64,000 bases of DNA, taken from the NCBI GenBank assembly GCA_020466095.1, contig CM035807.1:106554727-106618726 (forward strand), written 5' to 3'. Below, piece after piece: positions 12,090 through 24,575 of the stretch (position 1 is the first letter of the stretch; each line of letters opens with the position of its first letter). A program made the position numbers and the translations under genes. The notes under the pieces are model-generated. The model was not told the DNA's origin. It saw only the letters and a list, made by a program, of their open reading frames with translations, and did no database searches. The DNA comes from Chlorops oryzae (taxonomy: Eukaryota; Arthropoda; Insecta; Diptera; Chloropidae).

Positions 12090-12540
12090 AACAATTTTGG
12101 CGGTGAAATTGTGGGCGGCCCCCAGACCTTATAGGCGATTGCCGAATGTGTACAATGGAGACGCCTTCTACATAAGTTTCCCATAATGAGCGGCGATTTC
12201 GTCCGCCTTTTCGGTTAACATCAATGGTTAGAGGTCTTGGGTCGTGGTGGCATTGCGGGATTGATCCGCAAACGATGTGTAGATACTTGTGCTGTTTGCG
12301 TGCGCGTTCATTACGTGTGTGCACCCACAAAGATTTGTTGCGGCGGCATCGTCGTAGAATTTAGCCCATCAGGTATGACTTGATTAATGCCCTTCGTTAT
12401 CCATCGAAGCAGAGCAGCGGTCGTTTGCACTAAGAGCCCGCTACCGGCATATGCCATTTCAAATTCAAACATCGATGCGGTCGACGAAAGCAATGACGAC
12501 AAAACTCATTAATACCGGTAGCTTTAGGCGTTCGAAGCGC
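12090..12540 (-). pseudogene. Coding-like, broken sequence of unknown family
   Basis: This stretch is clearly richer in G+C than its surroundings. On minus it gives a 63-codon frame (12502 to 12311) ending in two stops, with overlapping frames further down. Pieces such as GINQVIPDGLNSTTMPPQQIF and, past the stops, THRLRINPAM loosely recall the C-terminal part of M13 (neprilysin-like) peptidases, where a P-G-L...EQ-F segment precedes an R-V-N/I-N segment. The resemblance is weak and the zinc-site residues are not in view. It may be a decayed gene copy, a transposon coding remnant or chance. I make no functional call. Confidence 0.2.
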
Positions 12541-13007
12541 GAATCAACATATTAATTCCGTTGTAAACCTATTAAAGTAACATAACGATCAAGTGCTCAT
12601 AATCGCGAAGTTACTGAAGAGTCGTAGAAATTTTACCTTTCCCTCGTGAAGAACTCAAGACAAGATTTGCAAATTAAAAATTTTGCTCCAACTTTCACTG
12701 CATTTTCCAGCTTCCACGGCTTAATAATGTGTTGTGTGCATACACGTTATAAAAACTTATTTTTTTTCGACGCCCGCAAGTATGCAGTTTTTTTTTTTTG
12801 GTGTGTGAAGCTCTTAAGTCATTGTTTTCGCTTTGAAAATTATGTTGAGCGCTCATCTTAATGTTGTTAACTAAATTACATAGATTAAGTGCTTTCGGTT
12901 TGAAGTTCGGCAAGCGAGACAATTTCGCTCCCGGCAACGGTTTCAGACGCATTTTTTCTCGTCCTTTCTGCTTTTTTCCACATACATACATGTACAATGT
13001 ACAGTGA

Positions 13008-13095
13008 GAGCTCCCATAAGCGGACACCCCACCGTCGCGGCCTTTTTGTCCGCTCATTGGAGATGTCCGCTTTTGAGAGAGTACTACAAAAATTG
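13008..13095. mobile_element. pogo/Tigger-like terminal remnant
   Basis: Contains TACAGTGAGAGCTCCCATAA followed by GCGGACA, then repeated GTCCGCT and GTCCGCTTTTGAGAGAG. Pogo-type elements start CAGT next to a TA target, and AAGCGGACA words with inverted partners are typical of such ends. Only an end is left; no second terminus or coding part is seen nearby. Confidence 0.4.
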
Positions 13096-14106
13096 CTTTA
13101 TTTTGCATAATAATATAAAATAAAATAACTTCAAGGACTGAAGTATCTAATGCGTTGTCAATTTTGGATGAATTCTTACTTGCAAACTAACTCAAATACG
13201 ACAGATGATCACTCTAAGGCGGTGAATATATTAGAGTATCTTTTTATTTAAAGTAAAAAATATAAAATAACAAAAACAAAGTTAATTTTCAGGTATTAAT
13301 TACAAAAGGGCAATTCCATGAATACGGTCCCACCTGTGACACTCTTTTTTAGGATTCAGCGTATAATAATTGAAAAAAAGGACATGATTCTCAAGCATCT
13401 AAAATTTTTAAAACGTTTAAAAATAGTTAAGCACTGAAATTTCACAATTTGTGCTCAGAATGGCTGTCACGGGTGGGACAGTTTCTCGTGGAGAAAACAG
13501 ATTTGTGGCTCCTCACACTAAAACAAAAAAAAAAAAACCAAAAAAAAAATAAAAATAATTTATTAAATTCTTTTACTTACAAAAAAAAAGCTTTATCTCT
13601 TCTCAAAATTGTGTCCTAAAATATTTCTGTTTCACTATGCCACGGTTCGATTTATTGTTTCAAAATATTTATTAAAACAGTCATCGGAAATATAGAATTG
13701 GACTCCGAAGATTCGAAAAAAAAGACACAAATTCTTAACCCTTGGAATCACTGCTGCCCAGTGTCATAGTCTTTCATATAGAGCCTACGCTCTGTTCTTA
13801 CGTACACATAAAAATAAATGCAGAAAATATTTTTCTTTAATAAACATAAATTTTTTCCAAGCTCAATGCTTGATATACATACATGTATGTACGACCAAAT
13901 ACCAAAATAAAAATTAAAATGATAGTTTGTTGGATTTCATAGTTTATTGCTAGTTTACTAAACAAATTATCTAAGTTTTAAACCGTTTCTAGCCACGAAA
14001 ACGAAAAGAATTTCTTTTCATTAGATTAAGCTGAACACAACAATCACTTCGCTAAGCTCTATACAAGAGCCTGAGATTAGCTGTTCACGGTCGTATTACC
14101 TTTTTC

Positions 14107-14206
14107 TATAAAAACCCAAGCGTCGTCTCAAAATTTGCAGTCTTTTTCTGACCGCGCGTGTGATCGGTTGGTTTTCGGGAGTGATTAGTGCGATTAGTGC
14201 ATCGGG
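14107..14206 (+). promoter_or_regulatory. Candidate core promoter and 5' exon
   Basis: TATAAAA at 14107-14113 is followed 32 bp later by an initiator-like GCAGTC (A at 14139), matching the CA-K-T-Y part of the fly initiator. A potential splice donor, GGTATGTG, begins at 14205-14206. The spacing is right for a TATA promoter with a short non-coding first exon. No downstream coding exon could be tied to it, so it stays a candidate. Confidence 0.3.
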
Positions 14207-14421
14207 TATGTGTGTGCGTTTGCATACGCATAAGTGTTTCGCGCAGTCACGCTTCTCTTTAATTCCATCATGTTGTATGAACGCAGAAGTCGTTCGTTTT
14301 TTTTAGAGCGCATAATGCATCGTTAGCAACATGTTGATAAGGTGAGTTTTTATACAAGCGTTTCTTTTGTTTCAACTTCGGCGGGTTATATTTGTTTTGC
14401 GTCCTTCTGTGTTGGATTATC

Positions 14422-15505
14422 CTAAAGCAAGCATTAGACGTAGCAAATATTGTCTCTATTTTCAATAAAATTATTTTCGTTATTAATTTTTATTTGGAGA
14501 AAATATATTTTCCATGGTATTACACTATAGCAAATATTTGCTTAAAAAATTATTTGTCAGACCTATAGAAAATAATATTTTCTCGTGTTGTAGCAAATAC
14601 ATTTGCTATACTATTACACGAATGAAATATTTTTTAGAAAACAGATTCTGTGGCAAATAATTTTTACTTATATTTTTTTTTTCGTATCTGTCATTTGAAT
14701 TTGAAATTCATTTGCTCGAATATTTTAATTCATCAACTGCAAAAATGAATGAATCTGAAGAAGACGAATTGTTGTTGGTGTAAAGAAGTTTACATCGGCT
14801 TAGCCGATTGCACACATACCTTTTCCTCAGTCTAAAATATGTTAAAACATTACCTTAACAAAAAATCCTGCCGTTTTCGTTGTTTTAGCTTGGATATATA
14901 TTTATACCTTATCTGTACTTCGATTTAGCTTCTAAAATTCGAGATTATTATGAAGCACAAAATTTTCGCGGATGGTGGGCATGGTCAAGTTTTAACCGTT
15001 AGAGGACATTTTGTCTAGCTGCGAAATACTCAATTCAAACTAGTGAAAATCAAATTTTTTGCGAATTTCGCGAATGGTGGTCATGGTTAAATCGCGACTC
15101 CTTTGGTATGTTAATTCTCCTCTAAAATTTGGAACAAATTTTCGCTCGCCATTGCCTCAAATTAACTAAAAAAAATTACTATAAAAACGTCATGACTTGA
15201 ATTTTCAGAAATTTAACTTTCGGCAGTGAATTTTTGAAAAAATCAGAGAAATATTTGCCTTGTTTGCGAACACCGATTTTTTGTGTCGTCAAATAAAAAA
15301 CAGAAGAAAATATTTGCTTGGGGGTGAAGCAAATATAAAATACATTCATTACACGAAGCAAATATTTACTAATTGTTTTGCTAGAAAACCCAACAGAAAA
15401 TATTTTTCTCCAAATTTTTTCGGAAAATATTTCATTATTACACGGGAAAGCAAATATTTTCTTCAATTTCAATCAAATATTTGCTACGTCTAATGCTTGC
15501 TTTAG
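14422..15505. mobile_element. Inverted-repeat element with CTAAAGCAAGCATTAGACG ends
   Basis: The ends are inverted repeats of about 30 bp, CTAAAGCAAGCATTAGACG then TAGCAAATATT. Inside, words like ATTACAC...GCAAATATTT recur at about 14520, 14610, 15350 and 15437 in both orientations. No clear target duplication is visible. A family A Helentron-like fragment is nested at 14779-15110. No transposase is encoded, and the superfamily is unknown. Confidence 0.7.
14779..15110 (+). mobile_element. Helentron-like family A, internally deleted copy
   Basis: Starts GTAAAGAAGTTTACATCGGC with the TCGGCTTAGCCGA palindrome, runs through one and a third 101-bp units, and then jumps directly to CGCGACTCCTTTGGTATGTTA, the subterminal 3' sequence of the full copy at 34811. 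The (CAGA)n tract and most minisatellite units are missing, as is the final hairpin. Confidence 0.75.
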
Positions 15506-18500
15506 AAAGGAATATTTGCGAAATTTTCAAAAAGAAGACAAAGAAAATAGTTTTCAATTGGTTTTCTATAATTTGACATTTAGAAATAAAAGAGCAATGT
15601 GATGCTCTCAAATGCCTTTTTCGTCATCGCACCTCCTACCATGACATGTCTTGCTGTGATGTGTTTTCAGCTAATTAGCTAAAATGTTGTGAGTTACATG
15701 CGCTTTTACAAAGTGTCCTAGTTTTATAGCCTTTCTGCGAAACTCCTTGAATGGAAGCCACTCCACTCCACTCATGAGGCTGTTCACTGAAACTCTTAGA
15801 AGATTCTCACAACTCAAAGCAGATTTGCTTAAATAAATAAATATTGAGTTAATTGTTATGTATATACTTATGTATAAATGGGCAAGACCAATCTAAAAAA
15901 ATCATTTTAGTTTTGATTCTTTGCGCTCTCAATTTTGTACAATTTTCGAGCCAAGGTCCCGCGGATGGACAGCAAAATAGATTTACAGACCAATCTGTGA
16001 TATTCACAATCTAAATAAATGTATTGAAATTGCCTTTACAAAAACAGCCTAATAATATGCTTAATTTTTTCCCAATTCAAATATTTCTACATCAAACAAT
16101 TTCGATTTTTGAATAAGTATACCCAATACATTCAAATTCTCTAGAAAAACTTTTGATCGAAAAGCGAGAGGTCAGTTTTGGTTTTAGACCTATAGTTTTT
16201 GACCCACTCTAATGTATATACTTATGTTGTTGTTCATCATAATGTTCTATACTTTAATAGTATCTCGCAAAAATTTCTCATAAGAATGCCTTATGAAAAA
16301 AAAAAATTAAGACATTTTTCATGAACTCTCAGAATATTTTTCCTTTAAGTCATCACTATTATCATTATCATAGCAGAAAATATTTCAATTGAGCACCTAA
16401 AAGTATGCTTATAAATATCAAGAATAGTTCCAAAGCTCAGAAATAAGTTAACTCTTGTGACTTTGTCTATTTAAGAACATTTTGAGCATGAATTTTCGAA
16501 GTTGTGTCTACCTTCTTAGAACCTTAGTTATGGACCATTGGTAAAGGCTAAAAATTATATATTGTTTTGAAATAATCAACAGCATACATCTAGGTGTTGA
16601 ATTCAAATATTTTCTGTTGCCCTAATTATCATAATTAAGGTGGATAAAATTCCAAAAAAAAATGCTATTTACTACCAGGTATTCTAGTCTTCAAAGGGGG
16701 CTAAAGTTTAAATCCCTAAACCTTTTCCCTCCCTGGCTGCCTGTTTGTTTACTGCTATCCTCTGGACATCAGTTACTATGTTATGTTTTCCAAAATATCA
16801 GAAGGAAACTATTTTCAGCTTGAAATATCAATGCCCATAAAGTTCTTCTTTTTAACCCTTTTCGTTTATCCCTTTTTCCATACGTTCTTTTCGTTACTTT
16901 CCACGAACTGTTGTCTTTTTAGGCTAACACTTGCATTATGTACACCACGTTGCAGTCCTTAGTATTTACTCCTTTATATGCTTTCTCCATTCACTTCATT
17001 GCACTGCGTTAAGTTGCGTCATAAAACACTTCTTGACTTGACTTGGCTTTTGCCTCACACCGAATTCCCCCGATTCAGTTACGTACTTACATAGTGCATG
17101 CAATGCATACGAGGGTCCTTATTATTGTTTTCCTACGTGCATCACATCATAGTAATTCTTGATCCTTTTCCATTCCAAGAAGTGTATGGATGTGAGTAAT
17201 GGCAAATGTCATTTGAAATGTCACACTGCTAATGCGCACTAATTGCATTGCATCCGTGGAATTGTGAACTAACTTTATATTCTGATTTGCGTTCACCTCG
17301 CAGCCAGAGTGGAATTTCGTCATGAGTTACACCAGAGTTTCTATTTGTGTGTATTTTTGTGTTGGTGTGGCGAGTGTGTGCGTGTTGCGTGTGTCTGCAG
17401 TTATGTGTCTAATGGAAATTGTCTCTAAGTCAATGCTTAAGTCAGCGCACTTAACAGGAAATGTGCTACATAATTGGTTTGCTTTTGTGCATAGCTAAAT
17501 CATTCGGTGTTTGAAGCGCCAACGTCAAGGATTTAAAAAGGATTAGATGTGTTTATTTATGTCGCAAAGGAATTTCAAATGTACAATTATTCAACAGCTC
17601 GATTTTAAAATTTATATTCGCTAGATTTTTTCAGGATTTTCATAAGTAAATTTACACTAGCTTACAAAAAAAAAAAATATATATATTCATATATATATAA
17701 AAGTTTGCACCGCTGAAACTAAGTTTTTGAACAAATTCCGGATCGGTGATCATGCGATATACAAGCTTTTTGATGACCCTTTTCATATTTCGCTCTATAA
17801 CACTGTGACACATTTCTGAACCCTTTTTAGTTATTCAAAGTAGGTTCTTGATAACGATTGCGAACTCGCTATATTTGATTTAATCAGATTGGCTACAGAC
17901 CAATTTTAAATCGATCGATCCAAAAGTGTGGCCGAGAATTAAGTAGCGGACATACTTATGCTTATATCTCGTAAGCCGTTGAATATTTTACTTTCCTGAT
18001 TGCAAGAAAAATGTAGACTTCAACTTAAAGAAAATTACTGTATTAAGATTTGACTCGGAAGAACATCATCTGCCAGCTACAAATAACGAAAAACTCAAAA
18101 AGTTGATAATTTTTTTAATCCCTTTTTAACATTTCTGGCCCACTGCTTCCAAACTGGTAGGAATTTTTGACAATTTTTGATTCAAATGAAGAAAAACATA
18201 GCCCGACAATCTCTTCAAATGCACTAACTGCATTCGAGCATACCTGGATACCGTCTTGCTACTGCAAAGTTGAAAATTTTTTACCCAAAATCAGAAGAAA
18301 AAACTGAAAAAAAAACGCCTTTAAATATGCTCGATATTTTGGATTAACCGCTAAGATTCAGAATTATTAAAGTATTTTTCGTCAGCATTGCACCGTTTAA
18401 AATTCAAATAAAAGAAATATAGAAACAATTTTTTTTACCAAGATCGTCTGAGAAACAAAGGAGTAACTATATATTACGCTAATGATTCCAGTGAAAATCC

Positions 18501-20473
18501 GAAAGTTTGTTAACGAGTGTAATCAATCGACACTTTATTATCATAATGAGAATCAAAGCATTTTTCGAATTCAATTGAAACTCTCTCGTTTTTTTCCATT
18601 TAATCAAAGAAAGACAAATAAATTCGTAGACAATAAAAACTAAATGAAATGATATTGTGAGTGCAAAAATTAATTCATTCTTCGGTTTTGCAGTAATTAT
18701 AAGTACCTACATATGTCTAACAAATCTTTGCATTCTTTAGAAATTGACCAAACACTTAACTAAGCAAAGGATATAACGCTCGAATATCGTTTACATTCAT
18801 TTGCATCTTCTCGGAAATGCCTTCAATGCCGACGAATCTATTTTGCTGTGAATTTATGAAGCCTTACCAAAATCTCAGATATTCACATGCCGAACAACGA
18901 AGAAATGACTGAGCACATACATGCTCTGGTCAAGGCAACAAGGAAGCATGAAGCAGCATGAATTATGGATAAAGTTTCTGAAGCGCAAATCGAAAATTCT
19001 GCAAATATTATTTTAAATTTCGGAAATAGATTCGCCTGGCATTGAGAGAGAGAGAGAGGAGTCCTCTGTATCAATGAATGAATCGCCATAGATGGAGAAT
19101 CTTTCATTGCGATGCAAGCACACGACGGCGACGACAACGACTACGACGATGGCAATACATTCGATGCAATCGATTTTCTGCTGCTGATGATGGATGTAAA
19201 TGCAGACAAACGTTCATTTAAGCCTGCTGCATTACTCACAGGTAACCATCGAGTACAATTCGAAGCGTGAATGGGCGCACAGTCGTTTATTTCATCCATT
19301 TATGTCCTTACACACAGACCAGGCAGACAGGCAGGCTGGCTGGTAGGCAAGCATGTTGGCTGGTAGGCAAGCAAGTTGGCTGGTAGGCAGGCAGATGCGC
19401 TTTATCAAATCCGAATTCGATGTTGCTGAGTTGTCCGTGTTTGGCTCACATGCCGCTCATAGCTTTTGAGTGCTTCGTTGCGCACGTTAACCAAATTTCA
19501 TTGGGTTATGACATCAAGTGTGGAGAGATGTTAAGTGCTTTAACAGCTCGAAAAGGCCAGCTTAAAGTTCAATGTAATGTACAATAGCAATACATGAAAA
19601 CTACACATCGGTCCGACTTGCGCCTAAGACCAATATGTGCATGAAGAAACTTAAACCTCCTTGATTTTAATTTAAATGAAGAGCAGACCCGTCGTCTCAT
19701 TAAAATTAAAACTTCCAGGAAAAGCGTAACAGATCCTTCCACATGGTTTGTGTACGTTCCTTGCAATAAGAGAACGCAATGCCATCATTAAAAAGTATAT
19801 TTTCTTGTTACAACAAACATACAACATGATGCAACATCATTCTCCTATGAGGGAAATTTTGATGTTACTTAAAACTTTCATTGCAAAATGTTTTCGACTT
19901 CAACCTCAGATTACTTTCCTTCCCTGCCGACCTATGTTCCTCTTGCATTTTTCTTCGCTTTTCTTCCATTTTGCCTCGAGTTATTTTTGTTGCATGTTGC
20001 TTCTTTAGCTTGCATCAATTTTCTAGAAAAGTGAGAGTAATGAAGCGAATATGTTTATTTACATGAAATGATGCAGATGCGTTTCAAGTTTTTTTTTTTT
20101 TTTTTTTTTTTTGTAAAATTGCGACACATCAAACGAAAGACAAGACAAGCGCGTGTCCTGGGGGGGCGAAACATTTTCAAAGAACATATTTTTGTATAAC
20201 GATGATGAAAATGTTTTTGAAAAGCGAAAAGCTTCTCGATTCTTGGAACGTTCAGAAACGCATTTTGTTCTTCTGAAACTTTACATTTTAGCCCTTTCGT
20301 GCCTCATGTGTCTCATGAAAGTAATTATGATCATATATTTTAGGGAAAAATTATTCGATTTTTGCGAGGGCGGTTCAAAAAGTTTTCGGCCGTCAAAGTG
20401 GATGCTCAAAAAAAAAGGGTGTAGTGCTGGCTGCCACGATTCCAGGACTCCAAGTTATACGAAATGAAAAAGA
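15506..20473. other. No gene seen
   Basis: A+T-rich DNA without recognisable exons. It includes an exact CACCTAAAAGTATGC motif at 16394-16408, a short TA run near 17680-17700, an AG run at 19044-19059, a tandem repeat at 19320-19395, and a T-run of about 24 at 20089-20112. Confidence 0.5.
19320..19395 (+). repeat. Short tandem repeat, TTGGCTGGTAGGCAAGCA-like unit
   Basis: Roughly three units of about 20 bp built from GGCTGGTAGGCAAGCA, with CAGGCAGGC and GGCAGGCAG at the edges. No open frame crosses it. Confidence 0.75.
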
Positions 20474-21310
20474 ACAAGTAAGGGTGTTATAGTCAGACGA
20501 GCCTGAAAATAGAATACCCGACACCGACACACATCTTCAAATAATTTCTAACATCAAGAGGTGTTTAAGGCCATTAGGGGCCCCATATACCGAGATTTGT
20601 TTAATTTCTTTGTGAAAACCGCCCCTTTGCCACGCCCACTTTTCCAATTTTTCGGAATTATAATCGGAAGCTTAAATATACGCGCAAATTCTAAGTCTCA
20701 TTGAAATATTTGGAAAAAGTCCGATTTTGGGACAGTTTTGGGAATTACCCTAGTACTGGAGGTACCCTTAATAATGGACCGACCACGGAAATTTTTTGGG
20801 AGGATAATTTATGGCTACAAAGGAATCATAATTGCTAAATTTCGTGCAAGTCCCATTTGTATTTCGGGTGTAGGGGACAAATTTTGAAAAACGCCCATCT
20901 GCCACGCCCACTTTAAAAATTTTTGGAAATCGTATTACTTGCCTTTAATCATGTTCAAATACCAAATTTAATCAAAATATCTTGAAAAAAATCGGTTTTA
21001 GAGCAGTTTTTGTGATTTTCGTAACAGACCCTAGTACTGGAGGTACCCCTAAAAATTGTCCGATCGGGTCCATTCTCGAACTTGTTCTTACTCATGTTCC
21101 CGTGAGCACGCATACCAAATTTTGTCGCGATAGCTCAACTCCTTCGATAAGATAACTGTATACAGACAGACGGACATATCTAAATCGATTCTCCTGGTGA
21201 CGCTCATCATTTCTATATATATTTTGTATGGTCTATCTCGACTGGTTCTAAGTGTTACACACAACCACACAAACGCAATATACCCTCGACACAGAGTGTG
21301 TCGGGTATAA
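20474..21310 (+). mobile_element. Helentron-like family B, copy 1
   Basis: Begins ACAAGTAAGGGTGTTATAGT, with a degenerate GTCAGGC/GCCTGAC inverted repeat just inside. It has the shared body (GCCACGCCCACTTTT, TAGTACTGGAGGTACCC), a short CAGACAGACGGACA tract, the conserved CTCCTGGTGACGCTCATCA, and a 3' hairpin of TATACCC-GACACA paired with TGTGTCGGGTATA. There is no target duplication. DINE-1/Helentron-associated elements share this order: 5' inverted repeat, microsatellite, terminal 3' hairpin. It encodes no protein and would depend on a Helentron helicase supplied elsewhere. Confidence 0.8.
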
Positions 21311-24089
21311 AAACATTGTTGAAATCAGTATAGATGTCATTATGGCTAGAACCTCCAAAATAATTTTGAGATTAGTTTTTGACAAAATGGCGGCCATTGA
21401 AAAATTACCCATCGATTTCGGGTATATTTTTTTGTATTTCAGTGTAAAAAAAAATAGTAAAAATTTTTTTAAATTATGGTTCAAGTTCACACCATAATGG
21501 TGACAATTTTGCTCTGATTATACTTTGTTTCATTAAAATCGGTCCAGTTGAACTGGAGATATCGTGGCAGGCAGTTCTAAAAAATTGGTTGCAAGATAAA
21601 TGCGTTTAAAGTTTGAAACGACGCTTATTAAATACCAACTCGGCAATAAAGGGTTAGTGTAGGTTTTTTTTTCAATTTAAGTGGTGACTGTTAAAAAAAA
21701 TTACATTGACCGAAAAGAGCTACAAATTGCCCTTGATCGCGTATTCAGCTCCAACTAAGACAACAGCGTTAACAAAGAAAACAAACCATGTTATGTTTTT
21801 CCAAAAACCAAACATTTTATTGCATGTAAAACTGATTTTTGTTTTTGTGCTTAGCAGGAACAGGTACCTTGTTTAAATTTCTCCAAAAAAAGAATTAAAA
21901 TCAGTAAGATCATCCCCCTTGAAATTCCTCAACAAAGTAGCTCTTATCTTTCTCCAAGAGCTGAGATTCGGGTTAAAAATTTCGCCGCAAGAATGTTTCT
22001 TAGTTATATAAAATGATAATTTCATAATTCCCTTCCCCCCCGTCCACATAAGTAGTCCGCCAGTACAATCGAAAGAGCACGCATAAACATGTTTCTTCAA
22101 TCGTAAAACTAAAAGCTTGCCAAAACATCGGAAACTTTACTTAAGGTTATCCCAAACGAGATTTAGCGTTGGCATCACCGACATCAGTTTCATGCTGACG
22201 GCTGCTCATGTGCTTGTCATGTGCTTGTGCATTTGCTTGTGCAAATAAAATGTTGCAGCTGCAAATAGTTTTCATTTTCTTGGGTGAAAAGTTTCTCGTC
22301 TCGTTGTGCCACCAATATATGCTGTGGTCGTGAATATTCGAAAAAACTTGCTGCATTACTGCGACTGCCGCATACATATGCATACATGCATGCATATGTA
22401 TATGTGTTGGTGGCAACAGTAAAAGAAAATTTTCTTTAAAAACCGAACCGCAAGCTCGCTCAACCAACCCGCACACTTGTCATCAACAGTTTTCGTTGCG
22501 TTTTCAAAAAGTTTCCACGAAAAATGTACAACGTCGTGCGTTCGATTTTGGCAGCCACCGCCGCGCCGCGCCTCGCGGCGCCGCCACGACTGCGACGATC
22601 CATGTATGCTCTCGTATGCTCCTCCGAAATGCAATCTACACGCGTTCCCTATGCGATTTAGCGGTTCTTGTACAGGAGCAGAGAAGGAGTGTCGGCAAGA
22701 GAGAATGCTGAACGGTTGATGGGTGGGAAAACGTTGAGGAAACGGTTGACTTTTTCCAACTGTTTAATCAATTACACAACTTTGCAACTTTCCGAGCCAC
22801 AAGCAGCGGAGCACATGTAGAGCCAAACTGAAAAGTCGTTAAGTTTCAGCACAGTTGCCGCCAATAAGACGAAGAAAGCGCATGCCGCATTGACAGTTTC
22901 TTCGAAGAGAATTCACAACAAATTTGCTGCAATGGAAAAGAAAAGCGAATTGGATTAAAAATTTTTAAAGATTCCATGACAAATTGATAGATAAAAAAAA
23001 TATATAGATATATCCTGTTTTTTTCCAACGAACTCGAAATCACTTCATACGAATGTTTATAAATCGCCAGAGGCATTTACTAAAATCAACATTTTATTCC
23101 ATTTGAACTCAATCTCTCCCTTTCCCTCTTTCTCAGTCTAGTTTGCCTTTTCACTCTCTTGCCTCGTCGCACTCTTCATGCATCCATACTCCCTGAGGCA
23201 TTTGTTTACCATTTTCTCTCCATGGCTATAAGAGTGCGCGCTCGTTCACGAGTTCACGTCGCCTTCCGGTAATTAAATTAAGATACGTTGGATACCGTAG
23301 GAAAATGTAGAGAAGAAAATTTATAAAAAGAAACTTTTTATACGCGACAGTGATTATCCTTTTTTTTTTACCCTCACTCCTTCACTGACATTAACATGCA
23401 CACACAAGTCCATACATGTAGAATGAAAGCTATATATGATAAAATTTCTCGTCGTCGTTGTAATCTGTATTTATCCGCCTCATCTTATTTCACGCTGAGT
23501 GCTTCCTGTGGCGTTCATTAAGAAAACGGAAGTATGACTGACGCGACAACGAATGACAATTTAAGCGCTCGTTACCTAGACGCGAAGGACACAAAAATAC
23601 ATGCACAGATATCTACATTTATTTATTTAATAATGGTATAAGCGCTGCTGATCGCCATGAAGAAGAGAGGTCAATGTTGCTTACCCTCCTTTAGGGAGAG
23701 AATGGGCGGTGTTTAAAATAAAGGCGATAGTGATTTTGAATTCTTTAAAGATGTCTTATAATTCTCACATTCTTCTTCGAATTCGATTAATAAGATGTTG
23801 ACTAAAGGGTATAATAGCACTCGCTGCTAGTTGCTATTTTTTTAGGGTAATATTCCCCTGAACGTCTGAAAACAAGGCCAACATTTCTTACAAAATAATT
23901 TTGAAATCTTCGAAAAACAAAAACTTAATAAAATTTTTCCTGATAACTTTTATGCCCTAATTCTACACTTAAGATCAGAAATGTCTTTGAATTTAGGGGG
24001 GATTCCCCCAAACTGGCAACAGTGATAGCACTAGCCATTGGGTCCCTGAATATATTTAACAAAAATCATTCTCAGACATTAATAAATGT
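21311..24089. other. No gene seen
   Basis: No supported gene. A G+C-rich patch at 22550-22600 contains an 8-bp stem hairpin (22563-22581, GCCGCG-CCT-CGCGGC core). A TATA-like CTATAAG at 23226-23232 has no convincing initiator at the right distance. Confidence 0.45.
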
Positions 24090-24302
24090 TAGTGTCCGAC
24101 CGAAGGTGGATTTTTAGTCGAAGCCGAACCGAACAATCGGAAGAGTTGAAGACTTCGGCCGAAGACCGAAGGATATCGTGACTTTTTTACTTCCATTCAA
24201 ATGCCAAAATATTCGGCTTTTTCCAGCCGAAGCCGAAGATTAAGAATTGGCCGATCATGCCGATTACCGAAGCCGAACCTTCGGTCGGACACTAATAAAA
24301 GT
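24082..24302. mobile_element. hAT-type MITE rich in CCGAAGCCGAA words
   Basis: The element spans 24090-24294 with ends TAGTGTCCGACCGAAGGT and the inverse ACCTTCGGTCGGACACTA. Flanking octamers ATAAATGT and ATAAAAGT agree at seven of eight bases, fitting a decayed 8-bp hAT duplication. The TAGTG tips also fit hAT ends. The interior is filled with GGCTTCGGC and CCGAAGCCGAA motifs in both orientations, so it can form several hairpins. About 205 bp, no coding capacity. Confidence 0.7.
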
Positions 24303-24477
24303 GGAATGATGATTGAAAAGGCCAAAAATAAATTCTTTCAAAATGCTTTCGAAGGATATTTTTTCATGGAGATTTTTTTGCTGTTCCAGAAGTCAGACTA
24401 TGCTACAAAAATGTATGAAAATACAGTTCAATGTCAAGATTACCTCGGTTTTTTTTTTTCATTACGTTCAGCCAAAT

Positions 24478-24575
24478 GGAACATCCTTAAAAATTCAAAT
24501 TTAAAAAAATGTTGCATACTTCTCGGGTATTCTTTTGACTGATACGCATCAATATCTATGACTTTTCCGTATGGT
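24478..24575 (+). repeat. Dispersed repeat, copy 1 (partner at 58195)
   Basis: Shares ACATCCTTAAAAAT, AAAAAAATGTTGCATACTTC with TCGGGTAT, a TGATAYGCATCAATAT-like part and TTTTCCGTATRGTCA with 58195-58296, in the same orientation. The ends are not defined. It includes an insulator-like TGCATACTTCTCGG motif at 24513-24526. Confidence 0.7.

Noticed and set aside
22550..22600. CpG-island-like promoter
   Set aside because: Only about 50 bp and dominated by one hairpin; flies lack CpG-island promoters of the vertebrate type.
23226..23275. TATA box of a promoter (CTATAAG)
   Set aside because: No initiator at the expected 28-33 bp distance and no exon downstream.
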